Source: DATKJS01 sp050015275
GTDB lineage: Bacteria > Acidobacteriota > Aminicenantia > Aminicenantales > Saccharicenantaceae
Assembly (NCBI GenBank): GCA_050015275.1
Contig: JBEKBS010000005.1
Location: 1-64,000 of the forward strand
Reading direction: 5' to 3'
Length of the DNA stretch: 64,000 bases
Shown: in pieces, positions 18,061 to 25,849 of the stretch
Numbering within the stretch: the stretch's first letter is position 1
Layout: each line of letters begins with the position of its first letter
The notes under the pieces: model-generated
What the model saw: the letters and a program-made list of their open reading frames with translations, nothing else
Database searches by the model: none
What the model was told of the DNA's origin: nothing
Position numbers and translations under genes: made by a program

Positions 18061-18972
18061 ATGAAAGCGAAAAGGGCGCTTCTTGTCCTGTGGATGATGG
18101 CGGCCCTGGGCCCCGCGGTCGGGGGGGCGGCCGGGACCAAGATGGACGCGGAGAGCGAAAAGTTCTATCAGATGGCCCGGCTGATCATGACGTCCGAAGA
18201 GAACAAGATCTTCAAGCTCCTGCCGGACGCCGACGCCCGGAAGGAGTTCATCCAGGACTTCTGGGCCAAGCGGAACCCCGACCCGGACTCCGGGACCAAC
18301 ACCTTCAAGACGGAGTACGAGGGCCGCGTCGCCTATGCCAACAAGCACTTCCGGGAGGGGGGCTTGGGCATGAACACAGACCGGGGCCGGATCTATATCT
18401 TCATGGGCCCTCCCGAGAAGGTCGAGGAATTCTTCACCCACAATGACCCGACCGTCCGGGGATCCCTCATCCAGTGGATCTATTACACGGCCGATTTCGG
18501 CGTTGAGTTCGCCGACGTGCGGAACAACGGGCAGTACAAGATCCACCAGTACACCGGGGACATTTGGGGGGCCATGAATCTCTTCAAGATCGGGCAATGG
18601 GTCGGGCCGGATTCGGCTTTCAAGCAGAGGGACGTCACCTTCAACCTGAAGTATGACGCGCCGAAGAAGGAGCTCGTCCTCCTGATCCCGGCCAGGTTCC
18701 TCCTGCTCAGGGAGAACGCCGACGGCAAGCTCCAGGTGGGCTTGGACTTCAAGTTCTACATTTATGAGAACGAAGGCGCGAAAAGGGACATTTACACGGA
18801 GAGCAAGTCGTTCGTCACCGAGGACCCCGAATACGAAAAGGCGGGGGACATCACGTTCAGGTTCGCCTACCCCCTGAAGCCCGGAAAGAACTTCGTCGAC
18901 GTGATCATCCAGGGCAAGGAAGGGTCCAAGGGGAAGGTCCGGAAGATCTTCGATATCAAGGTGGGGAGCTGA
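18061..18972 (+). CDS. Secreted GWxTD-domain protein, 303 aa
   Basis: After a signal peptide (about 1-25) the protein follows the GWxTD domain pattern: KEFIQDFWAKRNPDPDSGTN (about 61-80), YEGRVAYANKHF, then GMNTDRGRIYIFMGPP (103-118), with Trp of GWxTD replaced by Met but Thr-Asp-Arg-Gly kept. A C-terminal beta domain (about 170-303) has the look of a sandwich fold. The ATG at 18061 is preceded by GGGAGGTGG; a GTG two codons earlier is part of that ribosome site. It is third in the plus-strand group and shares the domain with the first gene, so the two probably work together, but on what is unknown. Confidence 0.8.
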   Translation: MKAKRALLVLWMMAALGPAVGGAAGTKMDAESEKFYQMARLIMTSEENKIFKLLPDADARKEFIQDFWAKRNPDPDSGTNTFKTEYEGRVAYANKHFREGGLGMNTDRGRIYIFMGPPEKVEEFFTHNDPTVRGSLIQWIYYTADFGVEFADVRNNGQYKIHQYTGDIWGAMNLFKIGQWVGPDSAFKQRDVTFNLKYDAPKKELVLLIPARFLLLRENADGKLQVGLDFKFYIYENEGAKRDIYTESKSFVTEDPEYEKAGDITFRFAYPLKPGKNFVDVIIQGKEGSKGKVRKIFDIKVGS

Positions 18973-19017
18973 GGCCCCGCCCCGTGGCGAGGCCTCCCCG
19001 GGCCTTTGCCCCTGTCC

Positions 19018-20169
19018 CTATTTGACTTCCAGCGGGAGTTTCTTTTCGACGGTGAACCCGGAAACCTTGTCCTTGATCTTGAGGACCAGCACGTACTTGC
19101 CGAGAGCCAGGTCCGATTGCGAGGTCGTCTTGGTCCCCGTGGCCTGGTCGGTCGTCACCTTGGTCTGTTTCAAGGGCAGGTTCTGGTCGATGAGCGGGCT
19201 GGGGTAGGTCTGGGCCTGCCACCTGATGACCGCGGCGCCGTCCTCTTTCTGGACCTCGTAATTGACCTCGACTTCGTAGGTCTGCTGCTGGGGCTGGGAG
19301 GCCGGCAGGGCGGCGGATTCCGGCTTGGGCTTGGCGCCGAGGACGATGAAGAAGACTTCGATCTGGGCCTTGTCCTCGGCCGTGATGACGTTCTCGAGAT
19401 TCGGGACGATCTGGAGAACGGAGTAGGTGAAGAGGCCCCGGTGGACGATCGGCTTGGCCTCGTAAGAATTCATCTGCTTGATGTCCTTGGCGTAGAAGAC
19501 GGAGGTCGTGTCGAGGGCGGTCTGGTAGGTCTCGAGTCCCGGCAGGGTGACGTCGTAATAACTGACGCCGACCTTCTTCTGGTCGGCGACGCCCTTCTTC
19601 GGGTCGATGTGCGCGATGAGCATGGCGATCGTGTATTTCCCGTAGGGCAGCCCGACACCCAGGGCGTACCACTCTTCTTTGGCGGCGTCGTAGCCGGCGC
19701 CCTCCGTCCGAAGGGTCACCGGGATGGTCGCTTCCCGGGAGGCCTTCATCGCTCCGGCCTCATCGGCCTGGAAGAACTGGAGAACGACCGCCAGGCGGGT
19801 CTCGAGCGTCCCGGCGGGCGAAGCGGCGGGCTGGGCTTGCTTACCTTGAGGCGCGGCGGCCACCGGGGTTGCGTAGCCGAGGTCCGCGTTCTTGGCCTTG
19901 AAGAAGATGACCGTATGCATGCCCCCAGGCACGGGGAAAGTCATCGACTTGAAGATCGAGAAGGGGATGTCCTGACGCCCTTGCTTGGTCGCCAGGCCTT
20001 CCTGGATGATCGCCTCGATCTCTTTGGGGATAGCGGATTTTTGCGGCGGCTTCGGTTCCTGTTTCTTGGGTTCTTGTTTTTGCCCGGGCGTCGCCTGGGC
20101 GAAGATTATCAATAGGCTCAGAGAGCAAACAAGGATGAGGCCGAGAACAACAATTCTTGGGGCTTTCAT
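19018..20169 (-). CDS. Secreted protein of unknown function, 383 aa
   Basis: I do not recognise a named family. A signal peptide (PRIVVLGLILVCSLSLLIIFAQA) is followed by a Lys/Gln/Pro-rich linker (EPKKQEPKPPQK), then two beta-rich segments (about 60-260 and 290-383). The end, LALGKYVLVLKIKDKVSGFTVEKKLPLEV, reads like the final strands of an immunoglobulin-like sandwich and resembles the C-terminal part seen in GWxTD-linked proteins. AAGGAGG lies 4 bases before the ATG at 20169; a Met 10 codons upstream lacks such a site. It is convergent with the GWxTD operon, 45 bases apart, so it may belong to the same envelope system. Confidence 0.7.
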   Translation of the reverse strand: MKAPRIVVLGLILVCSLSLLIIFAQATPGQKQEPKKQEPKPPQKSAIPKEIEAIIQEGLATKQGRQDIPFSIFKSMTFPVPGGMHTVIFFKAKNADLGYATPVAAAPQGKQAQPAASPAGTLETRLAVVLQFFQADEAGAMKASREATIPVTLRTEGAGYDAAKEEWYALGVGLPYGKYTIAMLIAHIDPKKGVADQKKVGVSYYDVTLPGLETYQTALDTTSVFYAKDIKQMNSYEAKPIVHRGLFTYSVLQIVPNLENVITAEDKAQIEVFFIVLGAKPKPESAALPASQPQQQTYEVEVNYEVQKEDGAAVIRWQAQTYPSPLIDQNLPLKQTKVTTDQATGTKTTSQSDLALGKYVLVLKIKDKVSGFTVEKKLPLEVK

Positions 20170-20278
20170 TTTTCCTCCTTGAAAAACGCCATCGTCCATT
20201 CCTTACCAGCTTAGAGCAATTCTCATGCCAATCAGTTTGGCTGGAATCCTCTGTCCTTTGAAAAAACACCGCGGGATC

Positions 20279-20295
20279 TGTAAAGGTCTTTTACA
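20279..20295. promoter_or_regulatory. Operator-like palindrome upstream of the secreted-protein gene
   Basis: TGTAAA and TTTACA half-sites flank five bases in perfect inverted symmetry, about 110 bases before the ATG at 20169. A second small hairpin (GCCAA/TTGGC) lies at 20227-20241. I see no clear sigma-70 promoter in this gap. Confidence 0.4.
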
Positions 20296-20356
20296 ACCTT
20301 CCTTTGAACCTCACGTGAGTTTCTCCGGTCGAAAGAACGACCCAATATATCAGATT

Positions 20357-21367
20357 TCAATTTTTTTTCAAATGATATTTCTCGACGGCACGGAGGTGCT
20401 CGCCGAACGTGCGGCTGAAGCTGTGGCTGCCGTCGCCCCGGGCGACGAAATAGAGATAATCTTCGGACGCGGGATAAAGCGCCGCTTCCAAGGATGTTTT
20501 CCCCGGACTGCAAATGGGGCCCGGCGGCAAGCCGGCGTGAATGTACGTGTTGTAAGGGGAGGGGAACTTGAGGTCCCGGCTGAGGAGCCGGCCGGAATAC
20601 TTATCCTCAAGCTTGAGCCCGTAGATGACCGTCGGGTCGCAGTCGAGCTTCATCCCGATCCGGAGACGGTTGTGGAAAACGGCCGATACGATCGGCCGCT
20701 CCTCGGGCACGGCCGTTTCCTTCTCGATGAGCGAGGCAAGGATGACGACCTCCCGGACGCTCAGGCCGAGTTCAGCGGCCCGCCTCCGCCAGCCATCGTG
20801 GAAGACCCTCCGGAACTGCCCTGTCATGGCTTCGACATAGTCGCCGGCCGTTGCTTTCCGCGGCAGGAAATAAGTGTCCGGGAAGAGATACCCCTCAAGG
20901 TCCGGGGCCTTGGGGTCCCACTCGGCCACCCGGGCCGTCTCGTGAAAGACCCTCCGGAACGAACCCGGGTCAGCCGCGCTCCGGGAGCTGATGAGCCCGG
21001 CGATCTCGTCCCCCGTCAGGCCTTCCGGGATCGTGAACGGCTGGAGATAGATCCGGCCGCGGAACATCTTGAAGAGGACCTCTTTGGCGCTCGCCGGGAA
21101 CGTGAATTCGTATTCGCCCGCCTTGAGCCGCTCCCGGGAATAATAGAGGTCATAAGATAGGGTCATGGCCAAGGAGCTCCGGATGATCTCCCGCTTCCGG
21201 AGGCTCCCGGCGACGGCCTTGACGCTCCGTCCCCTCTGGACCTCAAAGAAGACGCTCCCGCCCGGCCCGGGAAACGGCGCCGCGCATTCCCTGGCCAGCC
21301 AACCGGTGAGCGCCGGAAGCAGGATGAGCGCCCCGAGGAGCGCGCCCTTAGCTCCCTTGAGGGCCAT
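20357..21367 (-). CDS. mltG: MltG endolytic murein transglycosylase, 336 aa
   Basis: Inner-membrane lytic transglycosylase that cleaves nascent glycan strands and sets their length. One N-terminal helix (about 7-26) precedes a LysM-like region (RGRSVKAVAGSLRKREII) and the YceG domain. The catalytic Glu is E215 in ASLIEKET, equivalent to the E. coli MltG Glu218 motif. Other family blocks are LEGYLFPDTYFL (157-168), FHNRLRIGMKLDCDPTVIYGL and SPYNTY...GLPPGPICSPG. The gene overlaps the end of ruvX by 20 bases, and the order ddl-ruvX-mltG combines wall synthesis with an RNA/DNA nuclease-fold gene; ruvX-mltG adjacency is common in bacteria. Confidence 0.93.
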   Translation of the reverse strand: MALKGAKGALLGALILLPALTGWLARECAAPFPGPGGSVFFEVQRGRSVKAVAGSLRKREIIRSSLAMTLSYDLYYSRERLKAGEYEFTFPASAKEVLFKMFRGRIYLQPFTIPEGLTGDEIAGLISSRSAADPGSFRRVFHETARVAEWDPKAPDLEGYLFPDTYFLPRKATAGDYVEAMTGQFRRVFHDGWRRRAAELGLSVREVVILASLIEKETAVPEERPIVSAVFHNRLRIGMKLDCDPTVIYGLKLEDKYSGRLLSRDLKFPSPYNTYIHAGLPPGPICSPGKTSLEAALYPASEDYLYFVARGDGSHSFSRTFGEHLRAVEKYHLKKN

Positions 21368-21788
21368 CGGGACCTCCGCGCTTGAGCTCCAGGTATGTTG
21401 AGAGGATGATGACGGCCGCGATCTGGTCCTCGCGCTCCTTCTTTCCCCGGCCCCGGACGTTCCCTTCCCGGAGGCGCTGGAGGGCCTCGCGGGTCGTCAG
21501 GCGCTCGTCGATAAAGACGATGGGCTTCCCGACGGCCTTTTCCAGCCAGGCTGAGAACTGTCGCGTCTTCTCGACCCTGGTCCCGGAGCTGCCGTCCATC
21601 CGGAGCGGGTCGCCGATCACGATCTCCTGGACGTCATGGCGGGCGACCAGGTCCTGGAAGAACTTCCGGTCCACGTCCTCCCGCCCGGTGAGCTTGTAGG
21701 TCCCGAACGGCTGGGCCGCGACCTGGAGGGGGTCGCTCAGGGCGAGGCCGACGTAGCGGTCCCCGTAGTCGATGCCCAGAACCCTCAT
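21348..21788 (-). CDS. ruvX: RuvX/YqgF-type Holliday-junction resolvase-fold protein, 146 aa
   Basis: RNase H-like fold protein thought to act in 16S rRNA 5'-end maturation; the resolvase name comes from structural similarity. The first catalytic Asp is in VLGIDYGDRYVGLALSD, and later motifs are IVIGDPLRMDGSSG, FIDERLTTREA and DQIAAVIILSTYL. The ATG at 21788 shares one base with the ddl stop (TGATG), implying translational coupling, while its own end overlaps mltG. An upstream in-frame extension lies inside ddl and is not used. Confidence 0.92.
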   Translation of the reverse strand: MRVLGIDYGDRYVGLALSDPLQVAAQPFGTYKLTGREDVDRKFFQDLVARHDVQEIVIGDPLRMDGSSGTRVEKTRQFSAWLEKAVGKPIVFIDERLTTREALQRLREGNVRGRGKKEREDQIAAVIILSTYLELKRGGPDGPQGS

Positions 21789-22852
21789 CAAAGACCCCGG
21801 ACGACGCACGTTTTTCGGGCCTTGTGCCGTTCGAGGCCGAGGGCGATCAGCCGCTCCATGAGCCGGGGGAACGGCAGTCCGGAGGCTTCCCATAGCTTCG
21901 GGTACATGCTGATCTCGGTGAAGCCGGGGATCGTGTTGACCTCGTTGACGTACAGGCGCTTCGTCCGGCCGTCGATGAAGAAGTCAACCCGGGCCATCCC
22001 CGAGCATTCCAGGGCCATGAAGGCCTCGACGGCCAGGCGCCGGACCCTTTCGGTCATCGGGCGCGACAGCCGGGCGGGGATGACGAAGCCCGTCTTCCCG
22101 TCGATGTACTTGTCATTGTAATCGTAGAACTCCCTGGAAGGGACGACCTCTCCGGGCAGGGAGGCCTCCGGGGATTCGTTGCCGAGGACGCTGCACTCGA
22201 TCTCCCGGCCCAGGATTCCCTTTTCGACGAGGATCTTCGCGTCATAGCGGAAGGCCGTTTCCACGGCCGGCCCGGTCTGGCCGCGGTCCTTGACCTTGGT
22301 GATCCCGATGCTCGACCCCAGGTTGGCGGGCTTGACGAAAAAGGGTATGGGGAAGTCCCTGCGGATCCGGCGGAGGATCCCATCCCGCCCGCCGCGCCAC
22401 TCTTCCTCGCGGATGACCAGCCAGGGAACGATGGGCAGCCCCCTCTCACGGAAAAGGGATTTGGCCGCCGCTTTGTCCATGCCCAGGGCCGACCCCAGGA
22501 CCCCGGCTCCGACATAGGGGACGCCGGCCATCTCGAGCAGCCCCTGGATCGTCCCGTCCTCTCCGTACGGCCCGTGGAGGATGGGGAAATAGATATCGGC
22601 AGGGACCTTCGCCCCACGGCCCCGGACCTCCCAAGGGAGGAAGGGAAAGGACTTTCCCCTGGCCAGGGCCTCCCGGTCAGTGGACGGGGCCTCGACGACC
22701 CTCCAGAGGCCGGCCTTGGTGATGTAGATCGAAAGGACCTTGAATTTGGCCTTGTTCAGGTTCCGGTGGATCGCCGCGGCGGAGATCAGGGAGATCTCGT
22801 GTTCAGCCGAGCGGCCTCCGAAGATCAGGGCGACCACAATTTTTTTTGACAT
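21788..22852 (-). CDS. ddl: D-alanine--D-alanine ligase, 354 aa
   Basis: Cytoplasmic ATP-grasp enzyme joining two D-Ala for peptidoglycan precursors. Signature blocks are IFGGRSAEHEISL at the N-terminus, HGPYGEDGTIQGLLEMAGVPYVG, MDKAAAK, KPANLGSSIGI and NEVNTIPGFTEISMYPKLW near the C-terminus. The start chosen is ATG 22852, preceded by GAGGG; the in-frame ATG at 22891 lies inside the predicted -10 box. It is first gene of ddl-ruvX-mltG and is divergent from the secreted-protein gene at 23076. Confidence 0.94.
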   Translation of the reverse strand: MSKKIVVALIFGGRSAEHEISLISAAAIHRNLNKAKFKVLSIYITKAGLWRVVEAPSTDREALARGKSFPFLPWEVRGRGAKVPADIYFPILHGPYGEDGTIQGLLEMAGVPYVGAGVLGSALGMDKAAAKSLFRERGLPIVPWLVIREEEWRGGRDGILRRIRRDFPIPFFVKPANLGSSIGITKVKDRGQTGPAVETAFRYDAKILVEKGILGREIECSVLGNESPEASLPGEVVPSREFYDYNDKYIDGKTGFVIPARLSRPMTERVRRLAVEAFMALECSGMARVDFFIDGRTKRLYVNEVNTIPGFTEISMYPKLWEASGLPFPRLMERLIALGLERHKARKTCVVRGL

Positions 22853-22889
22853 CGGGTCCCTCGGCGCGACTAAAGCTAACGGACGCCCC

Positions 22890-22918
22890 ATTTTAGTACA
22901 AGTGACGGGTCTTGTCTA
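22890..22918 (-). promoter_or_regulatory. Promoter of ddl-ruvX-mltG
   Basis: Minus-strand TAGACA (22918-22913), 17-base spacer, TAAAAT (22895-22890). Confidence 0.6.
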
Positions 22919-23007
22919 ACGGCGGCGGGCCGGGAATTCCCGGGTCCGAGACCCGGGACCAGGCGGGAAGGGCGGGGGCCGCTTCCCGACGGAGGCTGAC
23001 GATGGTA

Positions 23008-23037
23008 TTGACACAGGCGACAATTGCTTCTTATAAT
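23008..23037 (+). promoter_or_regulatory. Consensus sigma-70 promoter
   Basis: Perfect TTGACA (23008-23013) and TATAAT (23032-23037) boxes with an 18-base spacer, driving the gene at 23076. It is the strongest promoter match in the window. Confidence 0.88.
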
Positions 23038-23075
23038 AGCGCCAAGTGCGACTTCATCGGCCGAGAGGTGTGACC

Positions 23076-23870
23076 ATGAAAAACCCTAAAGGGCGTTCCC
23101 TAAGCCGTCTTTCCCTTGCCCTCGTCTTCGTGTGCCTGCTCGTCGCGGGCCGCCCCTTCGCTCAGGACCAGATCCAGAAAGCCAAGATCTTCGAAGACAC
23201 CTATCAGTTGATCACCGATACCGACCTCTACGGGTCGTTCTTCATGATGGAGGAGGGCAAGCCGCTTCCCGACCTCCGGATCATCGGCGCCGAGCGGATG
23301 AACGAGAAGGATAACCTCGTCGACTTCGACCTGATCTACCTCAGCAAGGGGCAGGCCGACGGCCTCGAGATCGGCCAGCTCTTTCAGATCATCGGGCTTG
23401 AAGATAAGGTCCCCCCGTACGGGACGGTGACCCTGCGCCGGGGCAGGGCGCGCGTCATCCGTCTCGAGGAGAAAGTGGCCGTGGCCAGGATCGAGAGAAG
23501 CTACTGGCCCGCACGGGTGGGCGATTACCTCCTGCCGTTCGAGGAAGGGGAGCTCGTGGTCGGGAAAGACAAAGGCTACGATGTGATGGACCCGAACGCC
23601 ACCAAGAGGGGCAAGGTCATTTACATCGACCAGGATCTGCGGACCGCCGGCTCAGGGCAGTGGGTCCTGATCAACATGGGCCGGCAGCAGTGCGTCCAGA
23701 TCGGCGACGAGCTCACGGTGTTCCACCGCGCCAAGCCCAACCTCCCGCGGGAGGCCATCGGGAGCATGATCATCATCGACGTCCGCGGCGCGACCTCGAC
23801 CGTCAAGGTCCTCTCCTGCAAGGAGGCGGTCGAACCCGGGGACGAAGTCCAGATGAACACGTCCCGGTAA
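23076..23870 (+). CDS. Secreted protein of unknown function with FlgT-C-like ending, 264 aa
   Basis: A signal peptide (about 7-31) precedes a mature beta-rich protein. The second half contains repeated small-barrel patterns: YLSKGQADGLEIGQLFQIIG, then a G-W-rich linker, and ending in GSMIIIDVRGATSTVKVLSCKEAVEPGDEVQ. That ending resembles the C-terminal domain of FlgT-like and LysM-associated envelope proteins (imprecise match, from memory). The ATG at 23076 follows AGAGGTG; a GTG 10 codons earlier has none. A consensus promoter suggests high expression, consistent with a structural envelope protein. It is monocistronic; tRNA genes follow. Confidence 0.65.
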   Translation: MKNPKGRSLSRLSLALVFVCLLVAGRPFAQDQIQKAKIFEDTYQLITDTDLYGSFFMMEEGKPLPDLRIIGAERMNEKDNLVDFDLIYLSKGQADGLEIGQLFQIIGLEDKVPPYGTVTLRRGRARVIRLEEKVAVARIERSYWPARVGDYLLPFEEGELVVGKDKGYDVMDPNATKRGKVIYIDQDLRTAGSGQWVLINMGRQQCVQIGDELTVFHRAKPNLPREAIGSMIIIDVRGATSTVKVLSCKEAVEPGDEVQMNTSR

Positions 23871-24034
23871 AGACTTCCAGGACGTCCGTTCCGGGAAGCT
23901 CCAAAACCCCTGTCCGCACACCCTCCGGCCTTCGCGTCCCGGACGCGCGGGGGTCCTTCGACCGGGGCCTTCCCCGTCCATTTTCCAGGCAGCGCACCCT
24001 GTTGAGAAGGCCTCGCAGCCGGCCCCCGGCTCGG

Positions 24035-24063
24035 TTGACAGGCCGGGGGATTTCTGCTAGTTT
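24035..24063 (+). promoter_or_regulatory. Promoter of the tRNA pair
   Basis: TTGACA (24035-24040), 17-base spacer, TAGTTT (24058-24063), about 32 bases before tRNA-Gly. Confidence 0.65.
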
Positions 24064-24094
24064 AGGGCGTGCCGTTTTCGAAACGAACGAGCGG

Positions 24095-24169
24095 GCGGGC
24101 GTAGTTCAGTGGTAGAACGTCTGCTTGCCATGCAGAAGGTCGTGGGTTCAAGTCCCATCGCCCGCTCCA
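24095..24169 (+). tRNA. tRNA-Gly (GCC)
   Basis: A 75-base cloverleaf: acceptor GCGGGCG/CGCCCGC, D-arm with AGTTCAGTGGTAGA, anticodon loop CTTGCCATG giving anticodon GCC, T-loop GGTTCAAGTCC, discriminator T and encoded CCA. Confidence 0.96.
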
Positions 24170-24200
24170 GTCATTCGAATTCCATGCGCAACAGATCCCG

Positions 24201-24276
24201 GGCGCGGTACCCAAGCGGCTAAGGGAGAGGTCTGCAAAACCTTTATTCGTCGGTTCGAGTCCGACCCGCGCCTCCA
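24201..24276 (+). tRNA. tRNA-Cys (GCA)
   Basis: A 76-base cloverleaf: acceptor GGCGCGG/CCGCGCC, anticodon loop TCTGCAAAA giving anticodon GCA, T-arm CGGTTCGAGTCCG, discriminator T and encoded CCA. It lies 31 bases after tRNA-Gly and is probably in the same transcript. Confidence 0.95.
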
Positions 24277-24400
24277 ACGTCCCCTCCGATATTAAAGTCC
24301 ACGGCCGGCCGGCGCCCTGTCCTCCGGAGGATCTATTTCATCTCAAGGAGACGGAGTCGCGCACCATCCCCCGGCGGCGGAATTCAGCCGTTCGCACGCA

Positions 24401-24429
24401 TTGACAGGCTCGTGCGAACATAATATAGT
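24401..24429 (+). promoter_or_regulatory. Promoter of the Yip1 gene
   Basis: TTGACA (24401-24406), 17-base spacer, TATAGT (24424-24429). The flanking GTTCGCACG and CGTGCGAAC around the -35 box form a 9-bp inverted repeat (24390-24398 and 24410-24418), a possible operator or hairpin. Confidence 0.82.
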
Positions 24430-24461
24430 TGGGGTAATTTCCGCTCAGCAAGGAGGCGTCC

Positions 24462-25046
24462 ATGGATCTGATTCAGAGAGTCCAGTCGATTCTGCTTAAG
24501 CCCAAAGACGAGTGGGTCAAGATCAAGGCGGAGCCCGCGACCGTTTCCGGGCTGTTCACGTCCTACGCCATGATCCTGGCGGCGATACCCGCCGTGGCCC
24601 AGTTCATCGGGCATCTGGTCTTTCGCGCCCAAGTCCCGTTCGCCCGGGTGTACGTCTGGAGCTTTGGCCGTGCTCTCAGCAGTGCCATCCTCTCCTACGT
24701 GTTTTCACTGGTCATTGTCTATCTCTTCGCGTTGGTCATCAACGCCCTGGCCCCGAATTTCTCATCTGCCAAGAGCCTGCCTAATGCTCTCAAGCTTGCC
24801 GTCTACAGCATGACGCCGGCCTGGGTGGCCGGAATCCTGTACATCTTCCCGGCGCTCTCGATTTTGGTTATGCTTGCCAGCCTGTATGGACTTTATATTC
24901 TCTACCTTGGATTCGATTGCCCCATCATGGAGACGCCCAAGGATAAGGTCTTGGGCTACTTGGTCATCAGCATTATCGTGGTGATCGTCCTGACCGTGAT
25001 CTTTGGATTGATCGTCGGGGGGATTTACGCCAGCCGGATGATATAA
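24462..25046 (+). CDS. Yip1-domain membrane protein, 194 aa
   Basis: Small polytopic membrane protein of the Yip1/DUF1282 family. It begins with the family opening, LIQRVQSILLKPKDEWVKIKAEPAT, then about five membrane helices: 31-52, 68-95, 108-125, 128-150 and 165-190. Function in bacteria is unknown; relatives often sit near envelope or transport genes. AAGGAGG lies 6 bases before the ATG. A second Yip1 protein is at 41186-41893. The gene has its own promoter and converges with pyrF. Confidence 0.82.
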   Translation: MDLIQRVQSILLKPKDEWVKIKAEPATVSGLFTSYAMILAAIPAVAQFIGHLVFRAQVPFARVYVWSFGRALSSAILSYVFSLVIVYLFALVINALAPNFSSAKSLPNALKLAVYSMTPAWVAGILYIFPALSILVMLASLYGLYILYLGFDCPIMETPKDKVLGYLVISIIVVIVLTVIFGLIVGGIYASRMI

Positions 25047-25073
25047 CGGGGGCAGCAGCCTCGAGATCCGCTG

Positions 25074-25796
25074 TCATGTGTGCTGGTCGAGCTCCTCGAC
25101 GATTTTGAGAAATGCTTCCTGAGGCGAGGGCGCGCCGGTGACCGGCCGCCCGATGACCAGATAATCGGCGCCTTTCGACACGGCCTCGGCGGGAGTCATG
25201 ATCCTTTTCTGGTCCTGGGCCGCCGCCCAGAGGGGCCGGATCCCCGGCGTCACGATGACGAGGTCCCGGCCGAATTCCTTCCTCAGGACCTCGATCTCCT
25301 GGGGCGAGCAGACGACACCGTCCATGCCGGCGGCCCTGGCCAGGCCGGCCAGCCGCACCACCTGGCGGGCGACGTCCGGGCCCATCCCGATCTCCTCGAG
25401 GTCGGCCCCCTTGAGGCTGGTGAGGACGGTCACGCCGAGAAGGATGGGTTTCGGGCGCCCGAGCTCTCCCGAAACCTGCCGGGCCGTCTCCGCGGCCTTG
25501 GCCATCATCTCCCGCCCCCCCGAGGTGTGGATGGTCATCATCTGGACGCCGTGGCGGAAGGCCGACCGGACCGCGCCGGCCACCGTGTTCGGGATGTCGT
25601 GGAGCTTGAGGTCGAGAAAGACGTCCTTCCGGAGGGCCTTGAGCTTCTTGAAAAGGGCCGGGCCCTCGGCGGTGAAAAGCTCGAGGCCGATCTTGAAAAT
25701 CCGGGCGTCCTTGAGCTTGCTGACGAGGGCGATGCCCTCCTCCTTGGTCTGGACGTCCAGAGCAATGATGATCCTGTCACGGTTATCTTTTTTCAT
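25074..25796 (-). CDS. pyrF: Orotidine 5'-phosphate decarboxylase, 240 aa
   Basis: Final step of UMP synthesis, OMP to UMP plus CO2, in the cytoplasm. Motifs: IIALDVQTKEEG at the start, KIGLELFTAEG, the catalytic FLDLKLHDIPNTV (DxKxxD active-site block), TIHTSGG, VTPGIRP and YLVIGRPVTGAPSPQEAF. Length is typical of the group-1 enzyme. The open frame runs further upstream through pyrD in another frame, but ATG 25796 is the first start that matches the family. It is last gene of pyrK-pyrD-pyrF. Confidence 0.95.
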   Translation of the reverse strand: MKKDNRDRIIIALDVQTKEEGIALVSKLKDARIFKIGLELFTAEGPALFKKLKALRKDVFLDLKLHDIPNTVAGAVRSAFRHGVQMMTIHTSGGREMMAKAAETARQVSGELGRPKPILLGVTVLTSLKGADLEEIGMGPDVARQVVRLAGLARAAGMDGVVCSPQEIEVLRKEFGRDLVIVTPGIRPLWAAAQDQKRIMTPAEAVSKGADYLVIGRPVTGAPSPQEAFLKIVEELDQHT

Positions 25797-25849
25797 GGTG
25801 CCGTCCTTCTTTCGGTTCGCGGGCGCGGGCCCCGCTCCGGCCCGGTCTC

